Source: an uncultured Methylotenera sp. (GTDB lineage: Bacteria > Pseudomonadota > Gammaproteobacteria > Burkholderiales > Methylophilaceae). From it: DNA of 64,000 nucleotides. Of this stretch, positions 1 to 8,804 are shown one piece after another. Position 1 is the first letter of the stretch; each line of letters begins with the position of its first letter. The position numbers and the translations under genes are program-made. The DNA lies in assembly GCF_946479685.1 (NCBI RefSeq), contig NZ_CAMLGS010000011.1, positions 1 through 64,000 of the forward strand, written 5' to 3'. Below the pieces are notes generated by a model, which had not been told where the DNA came from, ran no database searches, and was given only the letters and a program-made list of their open reading frames with translations.

Positions 1-309
1 ATAAAACAGCAGCATCACACGCATCACTTCACCATCAATAATCGCCAGCACGTAACTCAGGTTAGTCCAGCCAGCCACCAGCCCCAGCCACACGATACTT
101 AACGGCAATTTAGCAGCACCGCGCCAATGCCTACCCAATAAAACGCTGGCAAAGATAATAGCCAGCGCGTAGGTATAAAAGCTGGAGGCTACGCCAGACA
201 CACCAGCCTCGGACATTAAACGATACGGATACCAGATTATGCCCCAGCAAAATGCACCAAAAAGTAGGCCAAATACTGCAAAAAAGTTTTTATTATTGGC
301 GTTGCTCAC
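1..309 (-). CDS. DMT/EamA-type permease, N-terminal part (gene runs off the window)
   Basis: The first 103 codons of an inner-membrane protein whose remainder lies outside the window. I read a GTG start at 309, preceded by AGGTAA on the minus strand. The translation begins VSNANNKNFFAVFGLLFGAF and continues with WGIIWYPYRLMSEAGVSG, a loop typical of the first EamA repeat in drug/metabolite transporters, followed by two further hydrophobic segments. Substrate cannot be judged. It lies head to head with dapC with only 14 bp between start codons, so each promoter must lie inside the other gene or overlap it. The family call rests on hydrophobic pattern and the loop, so it is moderately sure. Confidence 0.6.
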   Translation of the reverse strand, partial: MSNANNKNFFAVFGLLFGAFCWGIIWYPYRLMSEAGVSGVASSFYTYALAIIFASVLLGRHWRGAAKLPLSIVWLGLVAGWTNLSYVLAIIDGEVMRVMLLFY

Positions 310-323
310 TATAATGTTACCTT

Positions 324-1526
324 ATGAATCCAAATCTAAATTTATTACAGCCCTATCCGTTTCAACGTCTGCGCGACCTCTTTAAAGGTGTTACACCCAA
401 TGTAGCTTTTAAGCCGATTAACCTATCAATTGGCGAGCCCAAGCATGAAACACCCTCATTAATTAAAGACGCCTTGGTCAACAATCTAGGTGGTTTAGCT
501 AATTATCCCACGACTATAGGCTCTATTGAGCTAAGAAGCACGATTTCCGACTGGATTTCACGCCGCTATCAAATACCAGCACTGAATCCAGAAAAAGCAA
601 TTCTGCCAGTGACTGGTAGCCGCGAAGCATTATTTGCTTTTGCACAGGTAATTATTGACCATAAAAAACCTGACCCTATCGTCATCTCGCCTAATCCGTT
701 TTATCAGATTTACGAAGGCGCGACATTTTTAGCCGGTGCCACCCCCTACTTTTTAAATACACTGCCACATCAAGATCCCAACTATAACCATGTGATGGAT
801 TTCTCCAGTGTACCTGCTGATGTATTAGCACGAACCCAATTAGTTTACGTATGCAGTCCTGGCAACCCTTCCGGTAAGGTGATGAGCCTAGAGCAATGGC
901 GCACCATTTTCAGCTTATCAGACCAATATGGCTTTGTGATTGCCGCTGACGAATGCTACTCAGAAATCTATTTTGATGAAGCATCACCGCCACTAGGTGC
1001 ATTACAAGCTGCCCATCTACTGGGTAGAGACTATAAAAACCTGGTTGTGTTCAGTTCGCTTTCTAAACGCTCTAACGTACCAGGCATGCGCTCAGGCTTT
1101 GTGGCTGGCGATGAGAAAATCATTGAATCATTTACGCTCTATCGCACCTACCACGGCTGCGCGATGAATCCAGCCGTGCAGGCAGCTTCTATTGCAGCAT
1201 GGAATGATGAGGCGCATGTCATTGAAAACCGCAGACTCTACGCAGCTAAGTTTAAAGACGTGACACCATTACTGAGCAATGTATTGGATGTAGCAGTGCC
1301 AGATGCAGCGTTTTACCTGTGGGCTAAAATCAAAGACGCTAATATGTCGGATACAGAGTTTGCAGTGAAGCTATACCGAGACCTCAATATCACGGTGCTG
1401 CCAGGCAGCTTGTTGGCACGTGAGGCGCACGGCGTAAATCCGGGCAAAAACTTTGTACGTATCGCATTAGTTGCCTCTTATGAAGAATGCATAGAGGCAG
1501 CACACCGCATCAGCGCGCATTTCTAA
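324..1526 (+). CDS. dapC: N-succinyldiaminopimelate aminotransferase (class I/II PLP aminotransferase)
   Basis: Cytoplasmic PLP enzyme predicted to transaminate N-succinyl-2-amino-6-ketopimelate with glutamate in lysine and peptidoglycan precursor synthesis. The 400-residue length and the start MNPNLNLLQPYPFQRL match the DapC group of beta-proteobacteria. The fold-type I motifs are visible: SPGNPSG at 178-184, AADE with the PLP-ring Asp at 209, and SLSKRSN with the Schiff-base lysine at K248. A convincing Shine-Dalgarno is not visible, and the start lies only 14 bp from the divergent permease gene. Other class I aminotransferases share these motifs, so the exact substrate is a family inference supported by the N-terminus. 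Confidence 0.85.
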   Translation: MNPNLNLLQPYPFQRLRDLFKGVTPNVAFKPINLSIGEPKHETPSLIKDALVNNLGGLANYPTTIGSIELRSTISDWISRRYQIPALNPEKAILPVTGSREALFAFAQVIIDHKKPDPIVISPNPFYQIYEGATFLAGATPYFLNTLPHQDPNYNHVMDFSSVPADVLARTQLVYVCSPGNPSGKVMSLEQWRTIFSLSDQYGFVIAADECYSEIYFDEASPPLGALQAAHLLGRDYKNLVVFSSLSKRSNVPGMRSGFVAGDEKIIESFTLYRTYHGCAMNPAVQAASIAAWNDEAHVIENRRLYAAKFKDVTPLLSNVLDVAVPDAAFYLWAKIKDANMSDTEFAVKLYRDLNITVLPGSLLAREAHGVNPGKNFVRIALVASYEECIEAAHRISAHF

Positions 1527-1533
1527 TAGCACT

Positions 1534-1571
1534 CACATGGTTAATTTGTTTTATTGCAGGTTAACCATGTG
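1534..1571. terminator. Inverted repeat between convergent genes
   Basis: A perfect 11-bp inverted repeat (CACATGGTTAA at 1534-1544, TTAACCATGTG at 1561-1571) with a 16-nt loop lies between the dapC stop and the end of the convergent membrane-protein gene. There is no clear T tract on either side, so it may be a weak bidirectional terminator or an RNA-stabilising stem. Confidence 0.45.
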
Positions 1572-1583
1572 CGGCGCGTCATG

Positions 1584-2513
1584 CTACTTGATGTATTGAT
1601 TATTTAAACGTATCGCAAATGCGCTCAGGCCTATCAGGGCAACCCCAATAATCACCAAGGCAATCGGCCAGCCCACAGTATTGGCAAAATGCTCTGCCGT
1701 GTAATAGCCAATATAAATCAGCATCGCCAATGTACCCACCAGCAGCAGCGTCCTGCTACGCACATAGGTACTTAAAAATATCATCAGTGCAGTAGCGCCA
1801 AGATACACCGGCTCTAGCAAGCTATTTTCTACCAATTCGAATACAGACCACAACAACAATACAGAGCCAACAAAGTACCAGAACGGGGCAATTGCCATAT
1901 GTTTGGATTGCTGCATCGCATAAGCGATGCACAGCAATGAGCTAGCAATGACAATACCAATCAGCTTTTCATCTACATCCCAAATATCAAATAAGTTGGC
2001 AAAAAAGATGCAGCCAAATAACACCGCACTAAACGCCAACACCGTGCGCTGTTTTGCCCAAAATATTGCTCCTTGCTGCACCAGCATATACGCCGCCATA
2101 AATAGCAAGCCATGACGCACATCGCCACCGGAAGAATACTCTTGCAACATCACCATAATGCCAGTCGGTTGCAAAATAGCCGCCATTAAAAACAATGGAG
2201 TTACCGCACGTTCGTACCTTTGGTCGCTTAGGCACACCAAAGCCATCACAAACGCTACCAGACCAGAACCTAGCGTGATAATCACGCGTGATGCCGAGCC
2301 AAAATCATCCCAAAACATGGAGATAAAAACGCCGATACCGGCAAACACAAAAATACCGCCTACATAGCCAAACAACTTGGATAGCACGCTAGCAGGCGCC
2401 GTCTTAGACAGAGCTGAGGATGCATCTAACGCCTGCGCAATTTCTGCCAACGTGATCTGATTATGCTGCGCTAATGCAACAATATCTTGCAAAGCATCAT
2501 CTTTGAGCGACAT
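1584..2513 (-). CDS. DUF2157-like polytopic membrane protein
   Basis: A 309-residue protein with a short hydrophilic N-terminus (about 1-40, containing an LAQHNQITLAEIAQAL helix) followed by about eight to ten hydrophobic segments from residue 47 to the end. The layout, a small soluble N-terminal segment before many membrane helices, resembles DUF2157 proteins; no catalytic motif is seen and the function is unknown. The next gene on the minus strand starts 9 bp upstream of it, so the two are probably co-transcribed and may form a unit. The family name is a recollection of architecture rather than of a diagnostic motif. Confidence 0.55.
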   Translation of the reverse strand: MSLKDDALQDIVALAQHNQITLAEIAQALDASSALSKTAPASVLSKLFGYVGGIFVFAGIGVFISMFWDDFGSASRVIITLGSGLVAFVMALVCLSDQRYERAVTPLFLMAAILQPTGIMVMLQEYSSGGDVRHGLLFMAAYMLVQQGAIFWAKQRTVLAFSAVLFGCIFFANLFDIWDVDEKLIGIVIASSLLCIAYAMQQSKHMAIAPFWYFVGSVLLLWSVFELVENSLLEPVYLGATALMIFLSTYVRSRTLLLVGTLAMLIYIGYYTAEHFANTVGWPIALVIIGVALIGLSAFAIRLNNQYIK

Positions 2514-2522
2514 AGTGACCCC

Positions 2523-3113
2523 TTATTTTTTGATGACCCATCCGATAAACTGCACTTGGTTGTAGTAATAATGTTGCTGCGTATGCGGAATCTTGTAACC
2601 AATATTGCCCTTTTTCAACCGGAACCCGCTGTCTCGATTACCACCGCCAAACAGCCCACCCATCAAACCACCTCCTCCATAGCTAGGGCCATCCAAGGTG
2701 TAGCCATCTGGTGAAACAATCGCCGTATCAATCAGCATACTTTCCGTTTCATGCAACACTGCATTACCCGCCGTGGCTGCAGCCAGCACCTGTGTCATAT
2801 TGATGGCAATTTCACGCACCGTATCGGTCTTCGCATCGTAAGCCATCAGCCGCTTTACATCATAATTGACATTTTTACCTTCATTTTTATGTACGTTAAC
2901 CGTTAGTTTTTGATTTTTAACTGCAAAATCCAGCATGTAATCCGTTGTATTTTGATAGTCATACGATCTGGCGGTAAATAACATTTCATATTGCGGCGGC
3001 GCGCTCATTGCCTTGGGTATCACTGCCGAGGCAAAAAAGATAAGTATCAGCAATAGAGGAAAAGTTAAACCAACCACTAACACCAAGTTTTCTTTAATAA
3101 AGTTCTTCATCAT
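2523..3113 (-). CDS. Membrane-anchored protein of unknown function
   Basis: A 196-residue protein that I do not recognise. Residues 1-8 are polar and basic, residues 10-33 form one hydrophobic helix (LVLVVGLTFPLLLILIFFAS), and the rest is hydrophilic, so it is probably anchored with the bulk in the periplasm. A glycine-rich stretch (GGGGLMGGLFGGG) lies near residues 147-159, and the C-terminus ends FIGWVIKK. It precedes the DUF2157-like gene by 9 bp, which suggests a shared operon. DUF2157 genes are often paired with GDYXXLXY proteins. This one has TDYMLDF rather than the true motif, so I do not assign it to that family. Confidence 0.6.
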   Translation of the reverse strand: MMKNFIKENLVLVVGLTFPLLLILIFFASAVIPKAMSAPPQYEMLFTARSYDYQNTTDYMLDFAVKNQKLTVNVHKNEGKNVNYDVKRLMAYDAKTDTVREIAINMTQVLAAATAGNAVLHETESMLIDTAIVSPDGYTLDGPSYGGGGLMGGLFGGGNRDSGFRLKKGNIGYKIPHTQQHYYYNQVQFIGWVIKK

Positions 3114-3132
3114 TGCCCTTTAATAAGAGGTT

Positions 3133-3216
3133 ATTTAACAATCCACCTATTTAACAACCTAGCCATTTAACAAACAAGTCGACTAACACCTAGGCTAATT
3201 AACTACTAGGTTAATT
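3133..3216. repeat. Degenerate ~16-bp tandem repeats
   Basis: The nonamer ATTTAACAA occurs at 3133-3141, 3149-3157 and 3165-3173, an exact 16-bp period. More degenerate copies (TAATTAACT, TTAATTAACAAG) continue to the miaA stop. This fills the gap between miaA and the unknown protein gene. It looks like replication-slippage sequence; a regulatory role is not shown. Confidence 0.6.
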
Positions 3217-4176
3217 AACAAGAGGCTCTTGAATAAATGCGGTAACGGTATTCAACACATGCTCTTGCATAAGCGGATCTAAACAATCCACTTGCTGCAG
3301 GTCTTGCATACTGCGCAACCAAGTCAGCTGACGTTTGGCCAACTGGCGCGTGGCAAAAATGCCCCTATCGCGCAATTCCGCTTCATCATACTCTCCTGCC
3401 AAATATTCCAAAGCCTGTCGGTAACCTACGCAGCGCATAGAAGTACTATCTGCGGTTAATGCCGGGTACTTTTTCACTAATGCTTTAACTTCATTCATAA
3501 AGCCATTCGCCAACATTTGATCAAACCTTAATGCAATGCGCGCATGCAGCACTTTACGATCACTAGGCACCAATGCAATTTTAAGCAGGCGATACGGCAA
3601 GGTATCACCACTACTTGCCTGATGCAGCGCCGTCATGGACTTCCCGCTGATGCGGAACACCTCTAACGCTCGCTCGATTCTCTGCACATCATTCGGCTGC
3701 AAGCGTGCGGCGCTTTCCGGGTCTACCAATGCTAACTTGGCATGCATGGCAGGCCAACCTACTTCTGATGCTTCCCGCTCGATGACTTTTCTAACCTCTT
3801 GATCAGCCTCAGGTAGCTGGCTCAACCCTTCTTCCAACGCCTTGAAGTAGAGCATGGTACCGCCTACCAACAATGGAATCTTGCCGCGTGCGGTGATATC
3901 AGCCATCAACTTCAGCGTGTCACTTCTAAAATGCGCTGCCGAATACACCTCGGTAGGCGGAATAATATCTATCAAAGCATGTGGTGCTTGTTGCAGCACG
4001 TCCGCGCCGGGCTTAGCTGTGCCGATATTCATATCTTCATAAACCAAAGCAGAATCCACACTAATCAGTTCTATCGGTAGTTTCTGATACAAGCTGACAG
4101 CCAAGTCGGTTTTACCGCTTGCGGTTGGGCCCATAATAAAAATAGCTGGTGGCAGTTTGTGTGTACTTAAATTCAT
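3211..4176 (-). CDS. miaA: tRNA dimethylallyltransferase
   Basis: Transfers the dimethylallyl group from DMAPP to N6 of A37 in tRNAs that read UNN codons; cytoplasmic. The P-loop GPTASGKT lies at 16-23, followed by [18 protein letters not shown], the substrate-binding region typical of MiaA, and the later [16 protein letters not shown] segment of the tRNA-binding region. The 321-residue length is normal. The gene ends inside the tandem-repeat tract. In many proteobacteria miaA sits next to mutL and hfq; here mutL is 2.4 kb away with the potassium-channel genes between them. Confidence 0.95.
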   Translation of the reverse strand: MNLSTHKLPPAIFIMGPTASGKTDLAVSLYQKLPIELISVDSALVYEDMNIGTAKPGADVLQQAPHALIDIIPPTEVYSAAHFRSDTLKLMADITARGKIPLLVGGTMLYFKALEEGLSQLPEADQEVRKVIEREASEVGWPAMHAKLALVDPESAARLQPNDVQRIERALEVFRISGKSMTALHQASSGDTLPYRLLKIALVPSDRKVLHARIALRFDQMLANGFMNEVKALVKKYPALTADSTSMRCVGYRQALEYLAGEYDEAELRDRGIFATRQLAKRQLTWLRSMQDLQQVDCLDPLMQEHVLNTVTAFIQEPLVN

Positions 4177-4287
4177 TCAATATATTCTTAACTATAAGAC
4201 GCCCTCTTTAAACTGGATAAGCGCCGATAAAATCAAAATGACCCTTTTGGGCCCTTACTTCTTACAATTAATCGCAGTTGAAAGCTG

Positions 4288-4293
4288 TATAAT
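4288..4293 (+). promoter_or_regulatory. Possible -10 box for the potassium-channel operon
   Basis: TATAAT at 4288-4293 lies about 90 bp upstream of the small membrane-protein gene. No good -35 box is seen at 16-18 bp. A short inverted repeat, TTAACG (4299-4304) and CGTTAA (4313-4318), lies just downstream where a regulator could bind. Confidence 0.3.
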
Positions 4294-4382
4294 GTGAGTT
4301 AACGTTAGTTTGCGTTAAACATACGATATTCGCTACAGATCACTCAATATCTGCATTTCATCTGACTTGATTAGGATTATCC

Positions 4383-4757
4383 ATGAATTTAGAAAAAGTT
4401 GTTTTTGGTTTTTTCATCGTTCTGGCAATGACACTGAATTTTGGATTTTTTATAGGCGATATCGATAACGCCAGCCACCACCACGCCTATGAGTTGTACG
4501 CAGCGATTATCGTCAGCTTGATTGCTACCGTACTTAAATTTGGCGACCGCACACACGTAGGCGCGATTCTACTCTCTACCAGCCTAGCGGCTGACCTACA
4601 GCTGATTGCAGCGGCCATTTTATGGGCAGCACTCAGTGGCACTTATGACGAATCCAGCTTAACGGTGTATATAGTATCTCTATCAGGCGGCGCACTGATG
4701 GCTAACATTATCTCGGTTGTGCTACTTATTTCTGAAACCATCAGCCAAAAACGCTAG
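4383..4757 (+). CDS. Small membrane protein (DUF6394-like) paired with a potassium channel
   Basis: A 124-residue protein with four hydrophobic segments (about 6-24, 37-53, 62-85 and 95-118) and a His-rich loop DNASHHHAYE near residues 29-38. I recall proteins of this look being grouped as DUF6394, found next to TrkA-type channel genes; the name is not certain. It precedes the channel gene by 42 bp on the same strand, so it may be a channel subunit or regulator. No enzymatic motif is visible. Confidence 0.6.
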   Translation: MNLEKVVFGFFIVLAMTLNFGFFIGDIDNASHHHAYELYAAIIVSLIATVLKFGDRTHVGAILLSTSLAADLQLIAAAILWAALSGTYDESSLTVYIVSLSGGALMANIISVVLLISETISQKR

Positions 4758-4799
4758 CCACTTGGCCAACCAAGTTGACAAACCAAGAAGTTGATCAGC

Positions 4800-6509
4800 A
4801 TGGATAGCATACTGTTTCTGATATTGCGCCGCTTAAGGCGCCCGCTGATACTCATTATCGTTAGCTTTGCCATTGCCATCATCGGTTTAACCCTGATGCC
4901 AGGGCAGGATGACCAAGGCCACCCTTGGAAAATGAGCATCTTCGATGCGCTATATGTCATCAGCTACACGGCCACAACCATAGGCTTTGGCGAGATTCCT
5001 TACGCTTATAGCAAAGCGCAGCGCCTATGGCTAACCTTCTCTATCTACCTGACAGTGATTCCCTGGTTTTACGCTGTCGGTAAAATTATCACTTTACTGC
5101 AAGACACCGGCCTGCGTCAGGCGGTGACTACCGAGCGCTTCGCTAAAAAAGTACGTCAGCTGCAAGAGCCATTTTACATACTTTGCAGCTATGGCCAGTC
5201 ATCCAACATACTGGCTAAAGCGCTGGACGAAAAAGGCATGCGCGTGGTGGTGATTGAACCACAGCAAGAGCGGCTAAATGAACTGGAGCTGATTGACACC
5301 AGAAACATCATTCCCTACCTATGTGCAGACGCCATCTTGCCAGAAAACCTGGAAAGAGCAGGCGTGCTTCACCCATTGTGCAGCGGCGTAATTGCGCTGA
5401 CTGATGACGACAATGTGAATCTAGCTGTTGCTGTTGCGGTAAAGCTCATGAACCCAGAGTTGCTAGTAATCGCACGCGCAGAACGCGATGACATCGCCGC
5501 GAATATGGCGTCTTTTGGCACCGACCGTATCATCAACCCTTACACGTTGTTTGGCGACCAATTGGCAATGCGCGTACACGCATTGGGTACTTACCTACTG
5601 CACGAATGGCTAACCGGTGTACCCGGCGACACCCTGCCGCCACCGGAAAATCCACCCAAAGGGCGCTGGGTAGTCTGTGGCTATGGTCGCTTTGGCAAAT
5701 CGGTAGTAGAAAATCTGGAACGTGAACAGATCACCACCACTATTATTGAAGCCATGCCAGAATTGACCGGCTGTGATTACTGTATTGTAGGCAGCGGTAC
5801 CGAAGCAAAAACTTTACTCGAAGCAGATATTACCAATGCGGTAGGCATCGTTGCCGGCACCGATAATGATATCAACAATCTTTCCATCGTAATGACCGCG
5901 TTTGAGCTCAACCCCAAGCTATTTGTGGTGATACGTAAAAATAGACGCCACAACAGCAGGCTGTTTAAGCAGTTCAATGCCGACATCACCATGCAGCCGA
6001 CTGAAATTATTGCCCATGAATGTTTGGCCCACATGATTTCACCTTTGCTGGCGCAGTTTTTAAGCTTAGCGCGCGGTCAGAGCAATGACTGGGCAAACAA
6101 ATTGATTAGCCAGCTGGTGATAACCATGGGCGAAACGGTACCGGAAACCTGGGCAATCAGAATTGATAATGAAGATACGCCTGCAGCCGTGGAGCTGATT
6201 GAGGCCGGCTTAAATGTTAACTTGCGTCACCTGATGCAAGACCCAGCCAACAGGGAGCAACAACTGGAACTGGTACCTATTTTACTATTACGTAACAATG
6301 TGCCTAGCCTGGTACCAGACCCGGATACCAGCTTACAGGTTGGAGACAGAATCCTGTTCTGTGGCAGCCCCGCAACTAAATCCACCCTACCCTCTATCCT
6401 CAACAACACCAAGACGCTAACCTACATTATTGATGGTGTAGAAGTGCCCAATAGCGTGGTTTGGCGCTGGCTGGAGAGGAAATTCACTAGAGAAAAAGTT
6501 AGCCAGTGA
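4800..6509 (+). CDS. Potassium channel with two TrkA-N/RCK domains
   Basis: Inner-membrane K+ channel with a cytoplasmic ligand-gating region. Two membrane segments (about 13-33 and 75-95) flank the filter TTIGFGE near residues 59-65. A first Rossmann RCK domain starts near 120 (ILCSYGQSSNILAKAL, with the pocket acid in VVVIEPQ), and a second starts near 294 (WVVCGYGRFGKSVVENL). A TrkA-C-like region follows near 480-550. I chose ATG 4800 over the in-frame TTG at 4791 because AAGAAG at 4785-4790 is well spaced for the ATG. That gives 569 residues. GFGE in place of the usual GYGD is a known variant of K+ filters. Confidence 0.82.
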   Translation: MDSILFLILRRLRRPLILIIVSFAIAIIGLTLMPGQDDQGHPWKMSIFDALYVISYTATTIGFGEIPYAYSKAQRLWLTFSIYLTVIPWFYAVGKIITLLQDTGLRQAVTTERFAKKVRQLQEPFYILCSYGQSSNILAKALDEKGMRVVVIEPQQERLNELELIDTRNIIPYLCADAILPENLERAGVLHPLCSGVIALTDDDNVNLAVAVAVKLMNPELLVIARAERDDIAANMASFGTDRIINPYTLFGDQLAMRVHALGTYLLHEWLTGVPGDTLPPPENPPKGRWVVCGYGRFGKSVVENLEREQITTTIIEAMPELTGCDYCIVGSGTEAKTLLEADITNAVGIVAGTDNDINNLSIVMTAFELNPKLFVVIRKNRRHNSRLFKQFNADITMQPTEIIAHECLAHMISPLLAQFLSLARGQSNDWANKLISQLVITMGETVPETWAIRIDNEDTPAAVELIEAGLNVNLRHLMQDPANREQQLELVPILLLRNNVPSLVPDPDTSLQVGDRILFCGSPATKSTLPSILNNTKTLTYIIDGVEVPNSVVWRWLERKFTREKVSQ

Positions 6510-6597
6510 AAAAGTTTGTCGCAAAGCAATTTAACGGACAATTTAACTAAGGCTATTAATCTCGCCACAGCAACCTTAGCACTCTGCCTCAACTCTC

Positions 6598-8445
6598 TTA
6601 TTTACCGCGCATAAACATCTTGTCTAAATCCGACATGCTTACTTGAAACCAAGTCGGGCGGCCATGATTACACTGCCCAGAACGCTCGGTCGCTTCCATG
6701 TCGCGCAGCAAAGCATTCATCTCTGGGATAGTCAGGCTGCGATTAGCTCGCACTGCTGCATGGCAAGCCATAGTGCCTAGCAGCTCATTCCTACGCTCGG
6801 TCAACACGCGGCTCGCGCCATACTCGCGCAAATCACGCAACACATCTCGCGCTAAAGTCACGGCATCAGCATCTTGCAGCATAGTGGGCACCGCGCGTAC
6901 CGCAAGCGTGGTGGGTGACAGTATTGCAATATCAAACCCTAGCTGCTGGAGCGTGGCCTGATTACCTGCCAACGCTTCATGCACGGTTGCCACCTCCAGC
7001 TTGTCGGCATTAAAACTGACCGGCAGTAGCAAAGGCTGCATCTGCACGGTTTGGCTATCTAAGGCAAGTTTTAGCTTTTCATACATAATGCGCTCATGCG
7101 CCGCATGCATATCCACCACAACCAAACCTTCTTTATTTTGTGCAAGCACATACACGCCATGCACCTGCCCTACGGCAAAGCCTAGCGGATACTCGTTGAT
7201 GCTCTCCGCCATGACGGTATTTGCTGCTAATACATCTGCCGGCAATGGAGCAGCGCTGGTTGACTGCTGAGTAATATTGCCAAACATGGCCTGATAAAAA
7301 CCTGAAGGCTCATGCGCACTCAAGTTGATTTGCGACTGCTGCGTTGGATATAGCATGCCACCATTTGTAGCAGGTGCATTTGTAGCATATACATTAGTCG
7401 GCTGCGGACTAAACGGATTGTATTGTGCCTGATTGGCTGTCACTGCATTCGACACACCGGTGGGAATCGCCAGCGCTTTGTGCAATGAGTGAAAGATAAA
7501 GCGGTGAACCGCTTGGCTATCGCGAAACCTAACTTCAATTTTAGCAGGATGCACATTCACATCCACCAAGCTTGGATCTAGTTCCAAAAACAATACAAAG
7601 GCAGGATGCCGGTCATGATGCAACACATCCTGGTATGCTTGCCTGATGGCATGTGCAATCACTTTATCTCGCACAAAGCGGCCATTCACGTAAACATATT
7701 GCGTGTCACGGCTATTGCGATTAAAGGTCGGCTTTGCCGCCATCCCCCATAAGCGCAAGCCAGCGGCAGACTCATCCACCGGCATGGATTCAGCCACAAA
7801 CTCGCTGCCCAACACTTCAGCAAACCTGCGCTCTGGCTCGCCAACGGCAAACCTGCTTAATGCACGCCCATTGTGCTGCAGCATCAAACTGACATCGGGG
7901 CGCGATAAGGCAATACGCGTAAACATCTCTTCGCAATGCCCAAACTCGGTGGCTTCTGTTTTTAAAAACTTACGGCGCGCCGGCGTGTTGAAATATAAAT
8001 CAGATACCTCTATCACCGTGCCTGCATCTAATGCAGCAGGCTCTATGGCAGAAACATCGCTACCCTCAGAAGCGATACGCCACGCATGCTTGCTGCCACT
8101 TTGACGGCTTAACAGCTGCGTACGAGAGATAGATGCAATACTAGCCAACGCCTCACCACGGAAGCCTAAGCTGGCCACTGACTCCAAATCTTCCAGGCTA
8201 GCGATTTTGCTGGTGGCGTGGCGGGTTAACGCTAACATCAAATCCTCTTTTGCCACCCCTGCACCGTTGTCAGTAACGCGCATTTGCTTAATGCCACCTT
8301 GCAGCAAAGACACCTGAATATCAGTACTACCGGCATCCAGACTATTTTCTAGTAACTCTTTCAGCGCAGATGCTGGACGCTCCACCACCTCGCCCGCGGC
8401 GATTTGGCTGATAAGCTGATCAGGAAGTAAACGTATAGTGGCCAT
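6598..8445 (-). CDS. mutL: DNA mismatch repair protein MutL
   Basis: Couples MutS mismatch recognition to strand incision and removal. The GHKL ATPase is at the N-terminus (GEVVERPASALKELLENSLD at 18-37, DNGAGV, and TRHATSKI with SLGFRGEAL), then a linker rich in Asn, Gln and Pro at about 330-400, then the dimerisation domain. The C-terminal part contains DMHAAHERIMYE near 445-456, which fits the DxHAxxExxxxE endonuclease motif. The protein therefore probably nicks DNA itself rather than relying on MutH. The end has CNHGRPTW, the usual metal-site tail. Length of 615 residues is normal. It is convergent with the channel gene. Confidence 0.95.
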   Translation of the reverse strand: MATIRLLPDQLISQIAAGEVVERPASALKELLENSLDAGSTDIQVSLLQGGIKQMRVTDNGAGVAKEDLMLALTRHATSKIASLEDLESVASLGFRGEALASIASISRTQLLSRQSGSKHAWRIASEGSDVSAIEPAALDAGTVIEVSDLYFNTPARRKFLKTEATEFGHCEEMFTRIALSRPDVSLMLQHNGRALSRFAVGEPERRFAEVLGSEFVAESMPVDESAAGLRLWGMAAKPTFNRNSRDTQYVYVNGRFVRDKVIAHAIRQAYQDVLHHDRHPAFVLFLELDPSLVDVNVHPAKIEVRFRDSQAVHRFIFHSLHKALAIPTGVSNAVTANQAQYNPFSPQPTNVYATNAPATNGGMLYPTQQSQINLSAHEPSGFYQAMFGNITQQSTSAAPLPADVLAANTVMAESINEYPLGFAVGQVHGVYVLAQNKEGLVVVDMHAAHERIMYEKLKLALDSQTVQMQPLLLPVSFNADKLEVATVHEALAGNQATLQQLGFDIAILSPTTLAVRAVPTMLQDADAVTLARDVLRDLREYGASRVLTERRNELLGTMACHAAVRANRSLTIPEMNALLRDMEATERSGQCNHGRPTWFQVSMSDLDKMFMRGK

Positions 8446-8710
8446 AAAGATAGAGTAATTTTTTGACGGTGATATTTTAACCTGCTTTAGCTATCTCACC
8501 ATTACACATTTTCTAGCATAATATGTGGAAAAACTGGCCCAAAGCGCCTCGTCAACAAGCACCACTGCGCCCCAAAACAGTGCCAATGCACTACACTGAA
8601 AACCAAGCTGAAAACTAGGTTGAGAGAATATATAAATGGATATCTGCTGCTAAGGTTACATTAAAAGACTTCAGGAGCAGAGAAAAAACAGATACAGGAA
8701 AACTCAGGTA
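8446..8710. other. Intergenic stretch without a supported gene
   Basis: This region lies upstream of mutL and downstream of the PilJ-like gene. It holds a 31-codon plus-strand ORF starting ATGTGGAAAAAC at 8523 without a Shine-Dalgarno, and a weak CAGTG/CACTG stem. I see no supported gene, but it must contain the mutL promoter. Confidence 0.4.
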
Positions 8711-8744
8711 CGAAAAAAAACAGGCATGGGTAGAACCCCATGCC
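8711..8744 (-). terminator. Rho-independent terminator of the PilJ-like gene
   Basis: On the minus strand, GGCATGGG and CCCATGCC (8744-8737 and 8730-8723) form an 8-bp stem with a 6-nt loop, followed by two bases and eight T residues (8720-8713). It lies 60-95 bp past the stop of the minus-strand PilJ-like gene. Confidence 0.85.
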
Positions 8745-8804
8745 ATGAGTCAGGAATGAATATACTGAAAAATAAATAGAGAGTTTGCAGTCAGTAGCAA
8801 TGTT

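Noticed and set aside
8523..8618. A 31-codon ORF starting MWKNWP upstream of mutL
   Set aside because: It has no Shine-Dalgarno and no recognisable motif; chance is likely.
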